DNA of 64,000 nucleotides from CTSoil-043 sp963821235. Lineage in GTDB: Bacteria > Chloroflexota > Limnocylindria > Limnocylindrales > CSP1-4. The stretch lies in contig CAWGCS010000001.1 of assembly GCA_963821235.1 (NCBI GenBank), forward strand, positions 806,001 through 870,000. Direction: 5' to 3'. The notes beneath the pieces are model-generated. The model was not told the DNA's origin and made no database searches. It worked only from the letters and a program-made list of their open reading frames with translations. Below, piece by piece: positions 50,279-59,449 of this stretch (within the stretch, counting starts at the first letter, position 1; each line of letters starts with the position of its first letter). The translations under genes were made by a program, and so were the position numbers.

Positions 50279-50408
50279 CGCCTCATCGTACGCCGGGGTC
50301 GGCGGTCGGCCCCCTGATGCGGGCTTCGTCGGCGTGCCGGCGATCGGTGCCCCTGCGGCAGCCCGCCCGTACCCCCTCGGTCGCGGCGGAGCGGCTATCC
50401 TTCCGGCC

Positions 50409-50891
50409 GTGAGCCACTACGCCCTCGGCCTGCCCGGACCCGACATGACCGCCGGCTTCGCGGCGGCTGCCGAGCGCATCCGGGCAGCCCGCGCCCGGAT
50501 CGGGACGCGCGCCCTGGAGGTGGCCCTGCAGCGCGATCCGTCCCTCCGCGATCGCCTGGGCGAGACGGGGCTTCGCCGGCTGCTCCGTGACACCGACGTC
50601 TACGCGGAGCGGATCGCCCGGGCGGTCGCCTCCGGCGATCCCGGCCAGGTCCGCGAGTGGGCCGACTGGGTCGCCCCGGTCTACCGCCGTCGCGCGGTCC
50701 CGATGGACGACCTCGTGACGCTCAGCGAGGGGATGCGGAGCGCGGTTGCCGCCGTCCTCTCGCCCGACGAGCAGGTCCCGGCCGACGCCGCCCTCGACGA
50801 GGCGATCGACACCTTCCGCTGGTACCGCCGGATCGCCGGCGACGCGCGGAAGCGGAATCGCCTTCTGGCCGCGCTCTACAAGGGCGGCTGA
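50409..50891 (+). CDS. Hypothetical helical protein, 160 residues
   Basis: A mostly helical, Ala/Arg-rich soluble protein (AAAERIRAARARIGTRALEV, LRRLLRDTDVYAERIARAVA, DDLVTLSEGMRSAVAAVL). The last pattern vaguely recalls globin-like or RsbR-N-type sensor bundles, but I would not assign it. The GTG start lies 7 bases after TATCCT (50396-50401), another leaderless-type start. DUF433 and DUF59 genes follow on the same strand. Confidence 0.65.
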   Translation: MSHYALGLPGPDMTAGFAAAAERIRAARARIGTRALEVALQRDPSLRDRLGETGLRRLLRDTDVYAERIARAVASGDPGQVREWADWVAPVYRRRAVPMDDLVTLSEGMRSAVAAVLSPDEQVPADAALDEAIDTFRWYRRIAGDARKRNRLLAALYKGG

Positions 50892-50932
50892 GCGATGGGC
50901 GACGCGACGCCGACGACGCGGCAGACCCGCCG

Positions 50933-51247
50933 ATGACCATCAAGTGGGTCCAGGTCGACCCCCTGGTGATGAACGGGGAGCCGTTCTGCTACGGCAGCCG
51001 CGTGACGGTCCGCCAGCTCCTGGAGATGCGGGCCGGCGGCTATGACCTGATCCGGATCCTGACCGACCACCCGGAGCTTCGACGGCTCGGCGTGGCCGCC
51101 GCCTATGCCTACGCCGCCGACCATCGGGAGCGGTACGCGGAGTTCTTCGCGGCCGACGGCAGCCTCGCCGGGCCCGGCTACTCCGACGAGGAGGCCGCCA
51201 CGCTGCCCGCGCAGTACCGCCTGCCGGGCATCGTCGTCGCTCGCTGA
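50933..51247 (+). CDS. DUF433-domain protein
   Basis: 104 residues. The core VMNGEPFCYGSRVTVRQLLEM ... GYDLIRILTDHPELRRLGVAAAYAYA is the small winged-helix DUF433 fold, often the antitoxin or DNA-binding partner of PIN-type toxins. No toxin gene follows, so it may be a stand-alone regulator. The ribosome site is weak; the start is placed by the family's usual N-terminus. Confidence 0.8.
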   Translation: MTIKWVQVDPLVMNGEPFCYGSRVTVRQLLEMRAGGYDLIRILTDHPELRRLGVAAAYAYAADHRERYAEFFAADGSLAGPGYSDEEAATLPAQYRLPGIVVAR

Positions 51248-51387
51248 GGCGCACCCGGCGGGGCGCTCTGCCGGCCTTCCTGGGCAGGCTCCACCGCCCG
51301 ACCGCTCAATTCCGAGTCGTTTGCCCGCCTTTCCCTGCCGCGGTGGTACCCTTGCCCGACCACCAACCCGCACCCGGACTCGCGCCA

Positions 51388-51723
51388 GTGACCGACCAGC
51401 CTGCCATCACCCCGACCGCCGACCCCGCGTTGGCCTTCGATCCCGAGCGCCGCGCCAAGGAGCTCGCCATCCTCGACGCGCTCCGGAACGTCGTCGACCC
51501 CGAGATCGGGATGAACGTCGTCGAGCTGGCCCTCATCAAGCAGATCCTGCTCGGCGAGACGGAGTCCGAGGTCAAGATGATCCTCACGACCCCGTTCTGC
51601 CCGTACGCCGGCTCGATGATCGCCCAGGTCCGGGAGCAGGCCGAGTCCGTGCTCGAGCACCCCGTGAAGGTGACCCTCCTCGCGGAGCGCTGGGATCCTC
51701 GCGACGCCGGCCTCATGTGGTGA
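51388..51723 (+). CDS. DUF59/MIP18-family iron-sulfur assembly protein (SufT/PaaD-like)
   Basis: 111 residues: ILDALRNVVDPEIGMNVVEL, then TTPFCPYAGSMIAQVREQAE with the conserved Cys. Such proteins help mature iron-sulfur proteins; clients could include KamA or the Rrf2 sensors, though that is speculative. The GTG at 51388 is preferred to one at 51343 because the latter lies upstream of a likely -10 (TACCCT, 51348-51353). Its TGA overlaps the next gene's GTG. Confidence 0.85.
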   Translation: MTDQPAITPTADPALAFDPERRAKELAILDALRNVVDPEIGMNVVELALIKQILLGETESEVKMILTTPFCPYAGSMIAQVREQAESVLEHPVKVTLLAERWDPRDAGLMW

Positions 51724-52430
51724 GCCGGGCCGCGCCGCACCCATCCGGCCGCCCGGAGGTGACGGGGGCCCCGAGCGCCGCCGCCCCGGCAGCGGACGGG
51801 TCGGCCCGACCCTCGGCCGTCGCGACGCGCCGCGGCGACGACGGCACTACTGGCCTGCTCTTCGGCGGTGACCGGATCCCCAAGGACGACCTGCGGACCG
51901 AGGCCTTCGGCACGATCGACGAGACCGTCGCCGCGCTCGGCCTGGCCCGCGCCGAGCTCGACGTGAAGCGCCGGCTCGACGTCCTGCCGCCAGCTCTCGC
52001 CGAGATCGAGCAGCTCGTCCTGCGGATTCAGCGCGAGCTCTTCGTCGTCGGCTCCGAGCTGGCCGCGAACCCCGCCGCCTGGGGCCGCCTCCGCGACGGC
52101 GCCACGCGGGTCTCCGCCGAGATGGTGGAGGGGATCGAGGCGACCCTCGCCGACTTCGAGGCCCGCATCGAGCTCCCCGCCGCGTTCGTCGTCCCGGGCG
52201 AGACGCGCACGAGCGCATCCCTGGAGCTGGCCCGCACGACCCTCCGCCGCGCCGAGCGGCGGGCGGTGACCCTGGGGCGTGCCGGCCTCGTGCCGGGCGA
52301 GCATCTGCTGGCCTACCTCAACCGGCTCGCGGACCTCCTGTGGGTCCTCGCCCGCGCGGCCGAGCAGGCCGAATCGCGGAGCGCGACGGCAGCCCGCCCA
52401 CGTCGCCCACGGCCGGCAGGGACGCGCTGA
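51720..52430 (+). CDS. PduO-type cobalamin adenosyltransferase
   Basis: About 236 residues. TRRGDDGTTGLLFGGDR (ATP site), EAFGTIDETVAALGLAR and the C-terminal RTTLRRAERRAVTL, YLNRLADLLWVLAR are hallmarks. It adds the adenosyl group of ATP to cob(I)alamin, making the B12 coenzyme. The GTG start overlaps the previous stop (GTGA), with a second GTG 13 codons on that would give a more typical length. No B12-dependent enzyme is encoded in the window. Confidence 0.9.
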   Translation: MSRAAPHPSGRPEVTGAPSAAAPAADGSARPSAVATRRGDDGTTGLLFGGDRIPKDDLRTEAFGTIDETVAALGLARAELDVKRRLDVLPPALAEIEQLVLRIQRELFVVGSELAANPAAWGRLRDGATRVSAEMVEGIEATLADFEARIELPAAFVVPGETRTSASLELARTTLRRAERRAVTLGRAGLVPGEHLLAYLNRLADLLWVLARAAEQAESRSATAARPRRPRPAGTR

Positions 52431-52542
52431 TCGCCGCCGACGGAGCCGCCCGGATACGCCAGGCCACCATGTTGCCGGCGTTGGGCATACTCATCCATCA
52501 CCGGGGAGCCTCCTCCCCATCAGGCACGGAGACGCACGCACG

Positions 52543-53244
52543 ATGACGCAGAACACCTACGCGCCGAGCCAGCTGGGGGTCCGCCCCGACGCGCGCCTGG
52601 CCCAGGCGTTCCTCACCCAGTCCTTCTTCTGGATGTTCCTCGGCCTCCTGGTCACGACCGGGGTCGGGTTCCTCCTCTCGTCCCTCCCGGAGGCGACGCT
52701 CGTCCGCTACGCGTGGCTGGCGCTGCCGATGATCCTCGTCCAGCTGGGGGTGGCGGTCGTCCTGGGGCTCGCCATCCGCCGCATCTCGGCGACGGTCGGC
52801 CTCCTCCTCTTCTTCGTCTACGCGGCGATCACCGGTGTCACGCTGGGAATCGTCCTCATGACCTACGAGCTCGGCAGCGTCCTGGCCGCCGGCTCCTCGG
52901 CCGCTGCGGTCTTCGGGGCCGCGGCGATCTACGGCTCGGTCACCAAGCGCGACCTCACCGGCCTCGGCCGCTACCTCTTCATGGCCCTCATCGGCCTCAT
53001 CGTGGCCAGCGTCGTGAATATCCTCGTCGGATGGAGCTGGCTCTCCTTCGGCGTCTCGGTGGCTGGCGTCGTGATCTTCACGGCCCTCACCGCGTACGAC
53101 GTCCAGAAGATCCAGCGCGGGGACATGGCCGCCTGGGCGGGGTCGATGGAGAAGGGCGCCGTCCTGGGCGCCTTCCACCTCTACCTCGACTTCATCAACC
53201 TGTTCTTCCTGCTCCTCCGCCTCTTCGGCAGCAGCCGGGGCTAG
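52543..53244 (+). CDS. Bax inhibitor-1/YccA-family membrane protein
   Basis: 233 residues, seven predicted helices, with QSFFWMFLGLLVTTGVGF, VYAAITGVTLGIVLMTYELG, VFGAAAIYGSVTKRDLTGLG and FTALTAYDVQKIQRG, typical of this family. Bacterial members are putative calcium-leak or FtsH-interacting proteins. Its TAG overlaps the stop of the convergent signalling gene through the shared CTAG. Confidence 0.92.
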   Translation: MTQNTYAPSQLGVRPDARLAQAFLTQSFFWMFLGLLVTTGVGFLLSSLPEATLVRYAWLALPMILVQLGVAVVLGLAIRRISATVGLLLFFVYAAITGVTLGIVLMTYELGSVLAAGSSAAAVFGAAAIYGSVTKRDLTGLGRYLFMALIGLIVASVVNILVGWSWLSFGVSVAGVVIFTALTAYDVQKIQRGDMAAWAGSMEKGAVLGAFHLYLDFINLFFLLLRLFGSSRG

Positions 53245-56200
53245 GGCAACCGCATCAAGGCGGCCTCTGCCTCGGCGGCTGGCCGCGGGTAGGCGAACAG
53301 GAAGCCCTGGCCTCGATCGCAGCCCACCTCGCGCAAGGCCTCCAGCTGGTCCTCGCGCTCGATGCCCTCGGCCGTCACGACGATGCCGAGGCCCTGGGCG
53401 AGGCCGACGACGGCCCGGATGATGGCGAGGTTGGCCGGCTCTCCGATCCGGGCGACGAACGATCGGTCGACCTTGATGACGTCGAGCGGGAGCTGCGAGA
53501 GGTACGCCAGCGACGAGTAGCCGGTCCCGAAGTCGTCGAGCGCGACCCTGATCCCGAGCTCGTGGATGGCCCGCAGGGTGACCCCGGTCGCCTCGGCGTC
53601 GCTCATGGCCAGTGACTCGGTGATCTCGAGCTCCAGCGTCTCGGGCGGCAGCCCCGTCTCGGCGAGGACGGCCGCGACGTGCGCCGCGAGGTCCGGCCGG
53701 GCGAACTGGCGGGCTGAGAGGTTCACGCTGACCACGAGGTCGGCCAGGCGCGGGTCGCTCGTCTGCCACGCGCGGGCCTGGCGGCAGGCGCGGGCGAGGA
53801 CGACGTCGCCGATCGGCAGGATCAGGCCGGTCTCCTCGGCCAGCGGCACGAACGCCAGGGGCCCGATCAGGCCGCGGCTGGGGTGCTGCCAGCGCACGAG
53901 CGCCTCGTGGCCCATCGTGCGGCCCGTCCCCAGGTCGATGAGCGGCTGGTAGTAGACGCGCAGCTCGTCCCGCTCCACCGCGTGCCGAAGGTCGAGCTCC
54001 AGCTCGAGCCGGTCGCGCGACGAGGCGTTCATCTGGGGATGAAAGACGGCGACACGGTCGCCGGCGTCCCCCTTGGCGCGGTAGAGCGCGATCTCTGCCT
54101 CGCGCAGGAGATCGGCCGCGCTCTGGGCGCCAGCTCGCGAAAGGGAGACCCCGATGCTCGCCGCGATGTACGTCTCGCGGCCCTCGACCAGGAACGGCGG
54201 GGCCAGCGTCTCCACCATCCGGCGGGCGAGGCCCTCCGCGGCGGCCGCCCCGGCGAGGCCGTCAACGAGGACGGCGAACTCGTCGCCCCCGAGCCGGGCG
54301 AGGGTGTCGGCCGGGCGGAGCGCCTCAGCGAGGCGGCGGCCAACGGCGGCCAGCAGCTGGTCGCCGACGGCGTGGCCCAGGCTCTCGTTGATGATCTTGA
54401 AGCGATCGAGGTCGAGGAGGATGACCGCCAGTGGCGTGGCATCCTCCGGGGCAGCCCAGCCCAGGGCGTGCGTCACGCGGTCGAGGAAGAGGGAGCGGTT
54501 CGGCAGGCCGGTCAGCGTGTCGTAGAACGACTGGCGGGCGAGCCGCTCCTGGATCGCGCGTCGCTCCCGGATGTCGCGGATCGCGGTCGCCCGGGCCGGC
54601 GCCTCGTCGAGGTAGGGGATCGTCCGCCCGATCAGCTCCACGGCCGCGTCCGTTCCGTCGGCCAGACGCGCCACGGTCTCGTAGGGCGTCTCGTTGTCGG
54701 CCGCCAGCTGGAGGGCCAGTGCCGCCCGGGCGGGTTCCGGGAAGAGGTTCACGACCGGGGTCCCCAGGACCTCTTCCGGGGAGCGCCCGAAGAGGTCGGA
54801 GAAGGCGCCGTTGACCTCCAGGATCCGGCCCCCGCGATGGATGACCAGGGCCTCGAAGGAGGCGTCGGCCAGGCGGCGGAGCCGATCGGTGCTGGCCCGC
54901 AGCTCCTCCTCGCTGCGGGTGCGGGCCGCCAGCTCCGCCCGGGCGGCGGCGTGGAGGCGGGCGTTCTCGAGCGCGACCGAGGCAAGCTGGGCGAAGCGGC
55001 TCAGGCCGGCGACGTCGGTCTCGTCGAAGAGGCGCCCCGAATCGCCGCTGGCGAGGCCGATGACGCCGACGACGTCCGTCCCGCCCGTCAGCGGGGCGCC
55101 CATGACCGAGCCGATCTGCCCGACGTCACCGAAGGCGGTCATTCGGCCGGCCCACGAGCCGTAGTCCGAGATGCACGCCGGCTCACCGGTCTCCCAGACG
55201 CGACCTGCGACGCCCTCGCCTCGATGGGCGTCGACGCTGCCGACGGCGGCGAAGAGGCCGACCCCGATGGTGAGGCGCATGGCGTCGGCCTCCCGGTCCA
55301 GGAGGTAGATGTAGCCGTTGGGCGTCCCGGCGAGCGCCGCCGCCCGGGCCAGGATCGTCTGGAGGAGCTCGTTCGGGTCGTGACGACCCATGAGCGCGGC
55401 CGTCGTCTCGTGGATGGCGGCGAGATACTCGGCATTGCCCCCGGCCGCCCCCCCGCCGTTGGTGGCCCGGTCCTTGCGCCGGGCCGCCTTCTCGAGGTAG
55501 AGCTCGGCGTCCGCGAACATGACGAGCTCGTCCTTGGTGGTGCCGTCCGCAGGGCAGGCCGCGACCCCGATGCTGACCGTGACCTGGGGCCCGTCCTCGC
55601 CCGTGCCGATGGCGTCGATCGTGGTCGCCAGTCGGTCGGCGATCGACCTGGCCGTCGGACGCGCCACGCCCGTGAGGAGGACGGCGAACTCGTCGCCACC
55701 GTAGCGGTAGATGCGGTCGTCGCCCCGGACCTGCGCCGGCAGGGCGTCCGCGATCCGGCGCAGGAGCCGGTCGCCGACGGGATGCCCCCGTCCGTCGTTG
55801 AAGGCCTTGAACCCGTCCAGGTCGAGCATGAGGAGGGCGAACGGCACGGGCCCGTCCACTCGCGCGCACTCCTTCGCCGCGTCGCCGCCGTGCCCCGCCC
55901 TGCCCTTCCCCGGCGCCCGGAGGGGCACGCCGGCCAGGAGCCGCTCGAGGTCTGCCTGGAACGCGCCGTGGTTGCGAAGGCCGGTGAGGGCGTCCCGCTC
56001 GGCTCGCAGGGCCGCCGCGTGGAGCGTCTCCGCCGTCTGCATCGCGATCGATGCCTGGCCGGCGAAGAGCTTGACCAGCTCGAACTCGTCGACCGAGAAG
56101 TGGGCCTCCGCGTCGCCCATCCGGCCCACGTTGAGGGTGCCGATCACCTCGCCGCCGACCCGCAGCGGCACGACGGCCAGCGACTCGGGCTCCTCGGGCG

Positions 56201-57677
56201 TGCCCGGGATGTTGAGGGCCCGGGGATCGAGATGGGCGTCGTTGGCGAGGATGGGCTCCCCCTTCACGGTCGCCCAGCCCGTCAGGCCGCTGTTGATGGG
56301 GATCTCCTCGGCGAGGATGACATCGGCGTACCGGTCGCGGGCCAGGACGGCCGTTCGCACGCCCCGCTCGCGATCGATCCGGTAGATCGTCAGGTTGTCG
56401 TAGCGGACGACGCTTCGGAGGCCGTCGGCGATCCGCTCCAGGACGGCCGCGGGATCGTCGGCGGCGAGGAGGGTCTCGTTGACGTCGAGGAGCGCGCGCT
56501 GGCTCGCCAGCCGATGCTGAAGCTCCGCCTGCTGCTCCCGGAGGCGCCCCAGGTTCTCCACGTTCACGAGGGCCTGTGCGGCGAAGCCGGCGAAGACTCG
56601 CAGGGTGGCGAGGTCGTCCTCCACGTACCGGTCGGCGCCCTTCTTGCTGACGACGACCACGCCCCGCACGACGTCGTCGAAGGACATCGGGGCGACGAGC
56701 ATGGACTCAGGCTCCTCGTCCGGCCCCACGACGAGCCGGCGGGGGTCGGCCCGGGTGTCGGTGACGCGGACGGCCGTGTTGTGGGCCGCCACCCACCCGG
56801 TGAGCCCGATCCCGATGGGAACCCGCAGGACGTCGGCGGACGGGTCGGAGACGCCGAGGAACGTCCCGCCGAAGGCGATCGGCTCGCACATGCCGGTGGC
56901 ATGGTCGACCCGGTAGACGCGGGCGGTGTCCGAGTCGAAGAGGCCGCGGACCTCGGCCACGATGGCCTGGCCGATCTCGGTCGCATCGTGGAGGCGATTG
57001 AGCCGTGCCGCGAGGTCCTGGATGGCGTCGAGGCGCGCGGCGAAGTCGCGGACGCTCGCGTAGAGCCGGGCGTTCTGGAGGGCGGCGGCGACCTGCTCGC
57101 CGAAGCTCTCGACCAGGTCCAGCTCTGCCGCCGGCCAGCGGTGGGCGGTGGCGTGGTACAGGCCGAGCAGCCCCAGCGGCTCGTCGAGGTAGACGACCGG
57201 GACGAGGCAGATCGTCCCGAAGCCCTCCTCGTCGTAGCGGGGCACGAGCTCGGGCGCGGCGAGGTCGTCCCAGGGGCGTTCGAAGACGACCGTGCGTCGC
57301 TCGGCGACCGCCCGCCAGCCGGCGGCCGGGCCGTCGCGAACGACGTCGGCGACGGCGGCCAGGAAGGCCGCTCCGAGGCCGCGGTTGGCGGCCAGCCGGA
57401 ACGGGTGGTCCCCCTCGTCGACCGTCCACAGGCCCGCCTTGTCGGCCCCGAACAGGGCCATCGAGTGGTCGAGCAGATCGTCGAAGATCCGGCCGAGGTC
57501 GCGGTGGCTGGAGACGCCGCCGGCGAGCCGCCGGTCGGCCGCTCGCCGGGCCCTGACCCGCCGGACGGACTTCGGCGTACGCGTGCCGTCATGGACGATG
57601 GCCGGAGGCACGGGGCGCAGGCGTCCGTCCACAGCCGAGCCGTCGGGTTCGTCGGATCCGAGCGAGGCGACCGCCAT
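53241..57677 (-). CDS. Multi-GAF/PAS signalling protein with two GGDEF domains and one EAL domain
   Basis: 1478 residues, no membrane segment. Order by rough residue: GAF about 55-200, GAF 215-370, GAF 400-545, GGDEF 555-720 (YGGDEFAVLL intact), GAF 755-915, PAS 925-1045, GGDEF 1050-1215 (LGGDEFAVLV intact), EAL 1250-1475 (MGHEALVRW, SVNLSARQFA, DDFGTGYSSLAYL). GGDEF domains make and EAL domains break c-di-GMP, so this one chain could do both under four or more small-molecule or redox inputs. The first part looks like a fused separate GAF-GGDEF sensor. The start ATG follows a weak GTGGAG. Confidence 0.93.
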   Translation of the reverse strand: MAVASLGSDEPDGSAVDGRLRPVPPAIVHDGTRTPKSVRRVRARRAADRRLAGGVSSHRDLGRIFDDLLDHSMALFGADKAGLWTVDEGDHPFRLAANRGLGAAFLAAVADVVRDGPAAGWRAVAERRTVVFERPWDDLAAPELVPRYDEEGFGTICLVPVVYLDEPLGLLGLYHATAHRWPAAELDLVESFGEQVAAALQNARLYASVRDFAARLDAIQDLAARLNRLHDATEIGQAIVAEVRGLFDSDTARVYRVDHATGMCEPIAFGGTFLGVSDPSADVLRVPIGIGLTGWVAAHNTAVRVTDTRADPRRLVVGPDEEPESMLVAPMSFDDVVRGVVVVSKKGADRYVEDDLATLRVFAGFAAQALVNVENLGRLREQQAELQHRLASQRALLDVNETLLAADDPAAVLERIADGLRSVVRYDNLTIYRIDRERGVRTAVLARDRYADVILAEEIPINSGLTGWATVKGEPILANDAHLDPRALNIPGTPEEPESLAVVPLRVGGEVIGTLNVGRMGDAEAHFSVDEFELVKLFAGQASIAMQTAETLHAAALRAERDALTGLRNHGAFQADLERLLAGVPLRAPGKGRAGHGGDAAKECARVDGPVPFALLMLDLDGFKAFNDGRGHPVGDRLLRRIADALPAQVRGDDRIYRYGGDEFAVLLTGVARPTARSIADRLATTIDAIGTGEDGPQVTVSIGVAACPADGTTKDELVMFADAELYLEKAARRKDRATNGGGAAGGNAEYLAAIHETTAALMGRHDPNELLQTILARAAALAGTPNGYIYLLDREADAMRLTIGVGLFAAVGSVDAHRGEGVAGRVWETGEPACISDYGSWAGRMTAFGDVGQIGSVMGAPLTGGTDVVGVIGLASGDSGRLFDETDVAGLSRFAQLASVALENARLHAAARAELAARTRSEEELRASTDRLRRLADASFEALVIHRGGRILEVNGAFSDLFGRSPEEVLGTPVVNLFPEPARAALALQLAADNETPYETVARLADGTDAAVELIGRTIPYLDEAPARATAIRDIRERRAIQERLARQSFYDTLTGLPNRSLFLDRVTHALGWAAPEDATPLAVILLDLDRFKIINESLGHAVGDQLLAAVGRRLAEALRPADTLARLGGDEFAVLVDGLAGAAAAEGLARRMVETLAPPFLVEGRETYIAASIGVSLSRAGAQSAADLLREAEIALYRAKGDAGDRVAVFHPQMNASSRDRLELELDLRHAVERDELRVYYQPLIDLGTGRTMGHEALVRWQHPSRGLIGPLAFVPLAEETGLILPIGDVVLARACRQARAWQTSDPRLADLVVSVNLSARQFARPDLAAHVAAVLAETGLPPETLELEITESLAMSDAEATGVTLRAIHELGIRVALDDFGTGYSSLAYLSQLPLDVIKVDRSFVARIGEPANLAIIRAVVGLAQGLGIVVTAEGIEREDQLEALREVGCDRGQGFLFAYPRPAAEAEAALMRLP

Positions 57678-57833
57678 CGTGCTCCACAGGTGTCGGACCC
57701 GACGGGCCTCGTCGTGGCCACGCCCCGGGTGTTGCCGCGGCGCACCCGGAACCTAGCGTTCCGGGGCCCGGGCGACGATAGCCCGTCCGTACTAGGGGGA
57801 ACCGTCGGACGGCCCGCGGCGCAGAATCGGCCG

Positions 57834-58331
57834 ATGGGATGCGTGATCCGACCGGCCGAGCCAACCGACTTCGAGCCGCTCGGCGAGCTCGTCGTGGCGG
57901 CCTACCGGGCGATCGGGGCGCTCGACGGCGACGAGGAGTACGCCGGCGAGCTGCGGGACGTCGCGCGGCGGGCCCGCGAGGCGCTGGTCCTTGCCGCCGC
58001 CGACCGCGCGACCGGGGCCCTGCTGGGCTGCGCGACCTACGTCCCCGATCCCGCCAACCCGTGGGCGGAGGAGCTCCGCCCCGGCGAGTCCGCGATCCGG
58101 ATGCTGGCGGTCGACCCGGCGGCCCAGGGGCGGGGCGTGGGGACGGCCCTCGTCGCCGCCTGCCTGGAGCGGGCGCGGGCCGACGGACGGCGGGCGGTCG
58201 TCCTGCACTCGCTGCCGATCATGGCGGGCGCCCAGCGGATCTACGCCCGCTTCGGCTTCCGCCGGGCGCCCGAGCGGGACATGGTCGTTCCCGGCCTGCT
58301 GCTGATGGGCTTCGAGCTCGACCTGGGCTGA
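57834..58331 (+). CDS. GNAT-family N-acetyltransferase
   Basis: 165 residues: VIRPAEPTDFEPLGELV, IRMLAVDPAAQGRGVGTALV (motif A) and AQRIYARFGFRRAPE (motif B). The substrate is unknown. The ATG lies 6 bases after CAGAAT (57822-57827), predicting a leaderless transcript divergent from the large signalling gene. Confidence 0.87.
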   Translation: MGCVIRPAEPTDFEPLGELVVAAYRAIGALDGDEEYAGELRDVARRAREALVLAAADRATGALLGCATYVPDPANPWAEELRPGESAIRMLAVDPAAQGRGVGTALVAACLERARADGRRAVVLHSLPIMAGAQRIYARFGFRRAPERDMVVPGLLLMGFELDLG

Positions 58332-58382
58332 CGCCGGGGCGTCCTGGCCGTCCAGCTGGCGCGGGCGGGCCCGGCCGCTGCC

Positions 58383-59390
58383 TCAGGCGGGTGCGCCGCC
58401 GGCCGGTCGCTGGAGGCGGACGAAGCGGCGGATCGAGCGGAAGCCGGCCCGCTCGTAGACTCCGAGGGCGCCAGTGGGGTTCTCCGTGTCGACCCCCAGG
58501 ATCGCCGCGTCAAGGCCGGCCGCCAGGAACGCTTCCATCGACCGGACCAGCAGCGCGGTGGCGAGGCCGCGGCGTCGCCAGGGGCGGCGCACGCCGAGCT
58601 GGCCGACCCACGCCTCGCGGACCCCGGTGACCGCCCAATCCGCCTCCGACACGTAGTTGACGGTGTACCCGGCGATCTCCTCCCCGTCGAAGGTGACGAG
58701 GGAGAGGTCCGGCCGGAAGTGCGGGTCGCCGACGAAGTCGCGCCCCCAGATCTCCGCGGCGATCGGCTCCGAGCCCCAGTGGTCGGTGAAGGCGTCGTTG
58801 TGGGCCAGCCGGGTCCGCTCCGCCAGGGCCGCCTCGTAGGGCCGGATCTCGAGGCCGCCGAGGTCGGGCATCTCGGGCAGCGGCTCGTGCAGGTCCCGCC
58901 GCATGTCGAAGTACCAGCGGGCGAGCCGGAAGCCGGCCGCCTCGTGGAGGGCGAGCGCGCCGGCGAGGCGGACGTCCATGAACGTCTCGACGAGCCCGGG
59001 GAGGTCCCCGGGATGGCCGGCCAGGATCTCGTCGGCCCGCGCCACGCCCCAGCCGAGGATCGCCGTCCCGATCCCCAGCCCGCGGTGGTCCGGGTGGGTG
59101 ACGCCCCACAGGAAGGTCCGCCGGGCGGTCGCCCCGGCGATGCGCTCGTGGACGGCGATCGAGGCCGCCAGCGAGCCGTCCGGGAGGGCGAGGGCCAGGG
59201 TGTTCGTCGGCGCCGTGGCGGTCGGGTCGGTCAGCTCGTGGCGGGCCGCCTCCTCGGTCGTGACCTCCTCCCCGCCGTCGGCGGCGCGGGCGGCCTCCTG
59301 GAGCCGGACGAAGGCGGGCACGTCCTCGATCGTGAGCGGGCGCCAGGCGGCGCCGGGCAGCGCGGGGATGGGGGCCGGGAGCGGGGGCAT
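58383..59390 (-). CDS. Tandem-domain GNAT N-acetyltransferase
   Basis: 335 residues with two GNAT folds: N-terminal WGVTHPDHRGLGIGTAILGW and C-terminal VRRPWRRRGLATALLVRSM followed by GVYERAGFRSIRRF. Layout resembles mycothiol synthase-like and Eis-like double GNATs, which is notable beside an Mca-like amidase elsewhere in the window, but the motifs do not prove it. The ATG is 6 bases from CACAAT (59397-59402). Confidence 0.85.
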   Translation of the reverse strand: MPPLPAPIPALPGAAWRPLTIEDVPAFVRLQEAARAADGGEEVTTEEAARHELTDPTATAPTNTLALALPDGSLAASIAVHERIAGATARRTFLWGVTHPDHRGLGIGTAILGWGVARADEILAGHPGDLPGLVETFMDVRLAGALALHEAAGFRLARWYFDMRRDLHEPLPEMPDLGGLEIRPYEAALAERTRLAHNDAFTDHWGSEPIAAEIWGRDFVGDPHFRPDLSLVTFDGEEIAGYTVNYVSEADWAVTGVREAWVGQLGVRRPWRRRGLATALLVRSMEAFLAAGLDAAILGVDTENPTGALGVYERAGFRSIRRFVRLQRPAGGAPA

Positions 59391-59449
59391 GGCCCCATTG
59401 TGCCGCAGGTCTCCGCCCGGGAACGGCGCCTGCCGCGATACTTCCGGCC

